Assembly (NCBI GenBank): GCA_003451355.1
Contig: DMDX01000133.1
Coordinates: 1-5,975 of the forward strand
Source: Cryomorphaceae bacterium
Lineage (GTDB): Bacteria > Bacteroidota > Bacteroidia > Flavobacteriales > Schleiferiaceae
Direction of reading: 5' to 3'
Length of the DNA stretch: 5,975 bases
Positions 4,444 through 5,975 of this stretch are shown here, piece after piece. Under the pieces are notes generated by a model that ran no database searches, was not told the DNA's origin, and saw only the letters and a list, made by a program, of their open reading frames with translations. Both the position numbers and the translations under genes were made by a program. Every line of letters begins with the position of its first letter. Position 1 is the stretch's first letter.

Positions 4444-5657
4444 GTGACGGCCGCGGACCGAGTGTTGATGAGGACGAGCACGCGTTCGCCATCGAGTTCG
4501 CGCTCAAAGGCAAGGACGTTGGGGTGCGAATAGGGTTTGAGGGCGCCGTAGCGCAAGGCATTGTACTCGAGGCGCAGGGCAAACAACTGACCAAATCGCT
4601 CTTGAAGCCCAGGATTGGCAGACCAGTTCACGGGGTCTTTGCCAAAAAAACTGGTGGTTCCGGCCTCGCCCACTTCTTGGCCGGTGTAGATGAGCGGAAC
4701 CCCACCCATCAGCACCGCAGCCGCTTGGGCGGCGAACGAAGCTTCGACTCCGCCAAACAGGGTCACGGGCGTTGCCTCCCAGGCCGACTGGTCGTGGTTC
4801 GTGGCGAAGCGAAGTCGAATCGCCGGCGAAGCATTGGTTTCGGCCGTATTCGCGGTAAAAAGGTTGGTGACCGGAGCCTGAGCCGTTCCAAACACTTGCT
4901 GCAGGTTGTAGTTCCAGTTCCAGCCGTAGATCAGTGGCATTCCGGCATTGTAGTGGTCGGGGCGCTCGCCTTCGGTCAAAAACAGCAGCTTGCGGTCGGT
5001 GATTCCTTTGAGGTCGTCCATTGCGGACTTCCAAAACGCAAACGGGACATAGTCCGCTGCATCAAAGCGGAATCCGTCAATACCCACCTCAAACACCCAG
5101 TACTTCATTTCGTCAATCATCGCAAGCTGGAGCGCGGGATTGGCGAAGTTCAGGTCGGCGACATCCTGCCAGTTGGTTCCAGGGGGATGCACAATGGTGC
5201 CCGCCGCATTGGTGGTGTACCACTCGGGGTGCTGCGTGATCCACGGATGGTCCCACGCGGTGTGGTTGGCCACCCAGTCAATGATTACGGACATTTTGCG
5301 CTCGTGGGCCTCGGCGATCAAGGTTTTAAGATCGTCAAGGGTTCCGAATTCGGGGTCGATGGCTCGGTAGTCCGCCACACAGTAGGGCGAGCCTACGGAC
5401 TTGAGTTGCCCCATTTTGAAGACGGGCATCAACCAAATCGTGTTGACATTCAGCGACTTGATTCGGTCAAGGTCGGCGGTAATGCCGGCAATTGTGCCCG
5501 CTGCCGAATGGGCGCGCGGATTCACTTCATAGAGCAAAAGGTCTTCGGGGTCTACCACGTCGGTCAGCGAATTCCAGGGTTGGGGTTGGGGTTCGGGGCG
5601 GCAGGCGGCGAGTGCGGCGAGCGCCAGAATTCCGAATAAATGTTTGTGACGTTTCAC
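4323..5657 (-). CDS. GH13 alpha-amylase family glycoside hydrolase, lipoprotein
   Basis: A 444-residue exported alpha-glucan hydrolase. The N-terminus has basic residues, a hydrophobic run and a lipobox LAAC with Cys19 as the lipidated residue, followed by a PEPQPQP linker, so it should be membrane-anchored outside the cytoplasm. GH13 conserved regions are all present: DWVANHT (Asp127, Asn131, His132), GFRFDAADYVP with nucleophile Asp199, LTEGERPDH with acid/base Glu229, and TNHDQS with Asp289. The later TGQEVG and a small beta-domain ending in VVVLAR complete the fold. It resembles the amylases of Bacteroidota lipoprotein type (SPYCVADYRAIDPEFGTLDDL). I choose GTG at 5657 because it starts the signal peptide; reading further upstream to 5876 would add 73 low-complexity residues and run through the opposite gene. 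The gene ends tail-to-tail with, and overlapping, the broken YeeE/YedE gene. Its start lies inside a palindrome. Confidence 0.93.
   Translation of the reverse strand: MKRHKHLFGILALAALAACRPEPQPQPWNSLTDVVDPEDLLLYEVNPRAHSAAGTIAGITADLDRIKSLNVNTIWLMPVFKMGQLKSVGSPYCVADYRAIDPEFGTLDDLKTLIAEAHERKMSVIIDWVANHTAWDHPWITQHPEWYTTNAAGTIVHPPGTNWQDVADLNFANPALQLAMIDEMKYWVFEVGIDGFRFDAADYVPFAFWKSAMDDLKGITDRKLLFLTEGERPDHYNAGMPLIYGWNWNYNLQQVFGTAQAPVTNLFTANTAETNASPAIRLRFATNHDQSAWEATPVTLFGGVEASFAAQAAAVLMGGVPLIYTGQEVGEAGTTSFFGKDPVNWSANPGLQERFGQLFALRLEYNALRYGALKPYSHPNVLAFERELDGERVLVLINTRSAAVTYNLPTALRDSDWTDLLRAEPKSLATSLTLAGHEVVVLAR
5577..5598 (+). other. G-quadruplex-capable motif in the 5' part of the amylase gene
   Basis: Four G-runs (5577-5579, 5582-5585, 5588-5591, 5595-5598) are separated by loops of two, two and three bases, in a TTGGGG-like telomeric pattern. 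The G-rich strand is the template strand for the amylase. The complementary strand encodes the PEPQPQP linker right after the lipobox cysteine. Short loops favour a stable parallel quadruplex, but whether it forms in the cell is unknown. Confidence 0.5.
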
Positions 5658-5668
5658 ACGTGTAAAAC
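5651..5668. promoter_or_regulatory. 18-bp palindrome over the amylase start codon (operator candidate)
   Basis: GTTTcACACGTGTaAAAC pairs at eight of nine positions around a central CG. The amylase GTG codon (5655-5657) lies inside it, and the start of the divergent membrane-protein gene is only 26 bp away. Its size, symmetry and central CG fit operators of LacI- or TetR-type repressors, so local control of the amylase is plausible. No regulator gene is in the window. Confidence 0.4.
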
Positions 5669-5693
5669 TAAACGGCAAACGACCTTTGCGGCC

Positions 5694-5906
5694 ATGCAAC
5701 CCGGATTTAAAAAATGGAAGATGATTCTGCTCAACTGGGCGTTCGTCTACCCAGTCATTAATGTGATCATTCCCGTCGTGTTTCCGCTCACCGAAGGCTG
5801 GCCGCTCCCCTTGCGCACATTGCTTTTGACCGGAATTCTGGTTCCGACCATGGCCGTGGTTCTGCCACGGCTGCACCGCACTTTTGCGGGCTGGTTGGCC
5901 AAATAA
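5694..5906 (+). CDS. Small two-helix membrane protein
   Basis: A 70-residue hydrophobic protein with two predicted membrane helices, at about residues 10-32 and 40-58, joined by a short loop with GWPLPLRTL, and with basic residues at the start (FKKWK) and end (RLHRTF). The pattern KWKxxxLxW...YP...LPLRTLLLTxxxVPxMxxxxPxL resembles the membrane tail found at the C-terminus of some antibiotic-biosynthesis-monooxygenase-like proteins and as separate small proteins; no function is known to me. I prefer the ATG at 5694. The upstream in-frame ATG at 5640 would add 18 polar residues and overlap the amylase start and the palindrome. The two genes diverge, their starts being only 36 bp apart. Confidence 0.72.
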   Translation: MQPGFKKWKMILLNWAFVYPVINVIIPVVFPLTEGWPLPLRTLLLTGILVPTMAVVLPRLHRTFAGWLAK

Positions 5907-5908
5907 AA

Positions 5909-5934
5909 AAGGCGCCCCCGCGAGGGAGCGCCTT
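5909..5934 (-). terminator. Intrinsic terminator hairpin, canonical on the minus strand
   Basis: The arms AAGGCGC (5909-5915) and GCGCCTT (5928-5934) pair perfectly. After one C-A mismatch, CCC/GGG pairs continue to a GCGA tetraloop (5920-5923) of the GNRA class. On the minus strand the hairpin is followed by TTTTTTATTT, a good U-tract, so it should terminate a minus-strand gene entering from the right. On the plus strand it starts three bases after the small membrane-protein stop but has only a weak T-tract, so it may also act in that direction less efficiently. Confidence 0.8.
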
Positions 5935-5954
5935 CAATCAAAGCGTGTAACCGC

Positions 5955-5975
5955 TTAGTTCTTGCTTACGCGCAG
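5955..5975 (-). CDS. Possible 3' end of a gene entering from the right
   Basis: The minus strand reads LRVSKN followed by TAA at 5955-5957, 20 bp before the terminator stem. A second frame reads RKQELSGYTL and stops at 5937-5939, directly at the stem. The terminator implies that a gene ends here on this strand, but six or eleven codons are not enough to choose the frame or name the product. Confidence 0.3.
   Translation of the reverse strand: MRVSKN

Noticed and set aside
4524..5639. A 371-codon open frame on the plus strand opposite the amylase.
   Set aside because: It is exactly antisense to the GH13 catalytic domain and its translation resembles no family. GC-rich codon structure commonly leaves such shadow frames.
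5658..5876. A 73-codon N-terminal extension of the amylase frame, starting at an ATG at 5876.
   Set aside because: It would put a hydrophilic stretch before an evident lipoprotein signal peptide and would overlap the small membrane-protein gene on the other strand.

Overview
The window carries a bacterial chromosomal segment with eight recognisable protein genes, a broken gene, and a few bases of a possible further gene at the right edge. It is moderately GC-rich. A Sec signal peptide and a lipoprotein signal point to an envelope with exported proteins. Shine-Dalgarno sequences are weak or absent before nearly every start, and one upstream region has an exact TAnnTTTG element, the -7 promoter motif known from Bacteroidota. 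Several families here (lipoprotein GH13 amylase, DUF2805, half-size YeeE/YedE) are common in Bacteroidota and relatives. They also occur elsewhere, for example in Armatimonadota, so I do not commit to a phylum.

Layout. 1-898, minus strand: a secreted thioredoxin-fold protein followed 3 bp later by cinA, which runs off the left edge. 899-1089: a divergent intergenic region filled with degenerate repeats. 1090-3428, plus strand: yaaA (peroxide stress) and a photolyase-family flavoprotein overlapping by ATGA, probably one operon for oxidative and UV damage. 3425-3682, minus strand: a DUF2805/TIGR03643 protein whose stop codon interlocks with the photolyase stop. 3683-3822: a divergent regulatory region with a CRP/FNR-like palindrome. 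3823-4335, plus strand: a small rhodanese and the first 78 or so codons of a YeeE/YedE sulfur-transport protein, which ends abruptly where the oppositely oriented amylase gene ends. 4323-5657, minus strand: a GH13 alpha-amylase lipoprotein. 5694-5906, plus strand: a small two-helix membrane protein. 5909-5934: a strong hairpin that ends in a T-tract when read on the minus strand.

Most notable are: the photolyase, whose FAD-pocket segment and tryptophan relay differ from classical class I enzymes and which resembles the branch I know as NewPHL; an in-frame 30-bp minisatellite of palindromic units inside its antenna domain; the tail-to-tail pairing of that gene with DUF2805; and the truncation of YeeE/YedE at the amylase junction, which leaves an orphan rhodanese. 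I see no RNA gene, CRISPR array or intact insertion sequence. I cannot claim a wholly new system. The photolyase/DUF2805/YaaA group is the best candidate for under-described biology.
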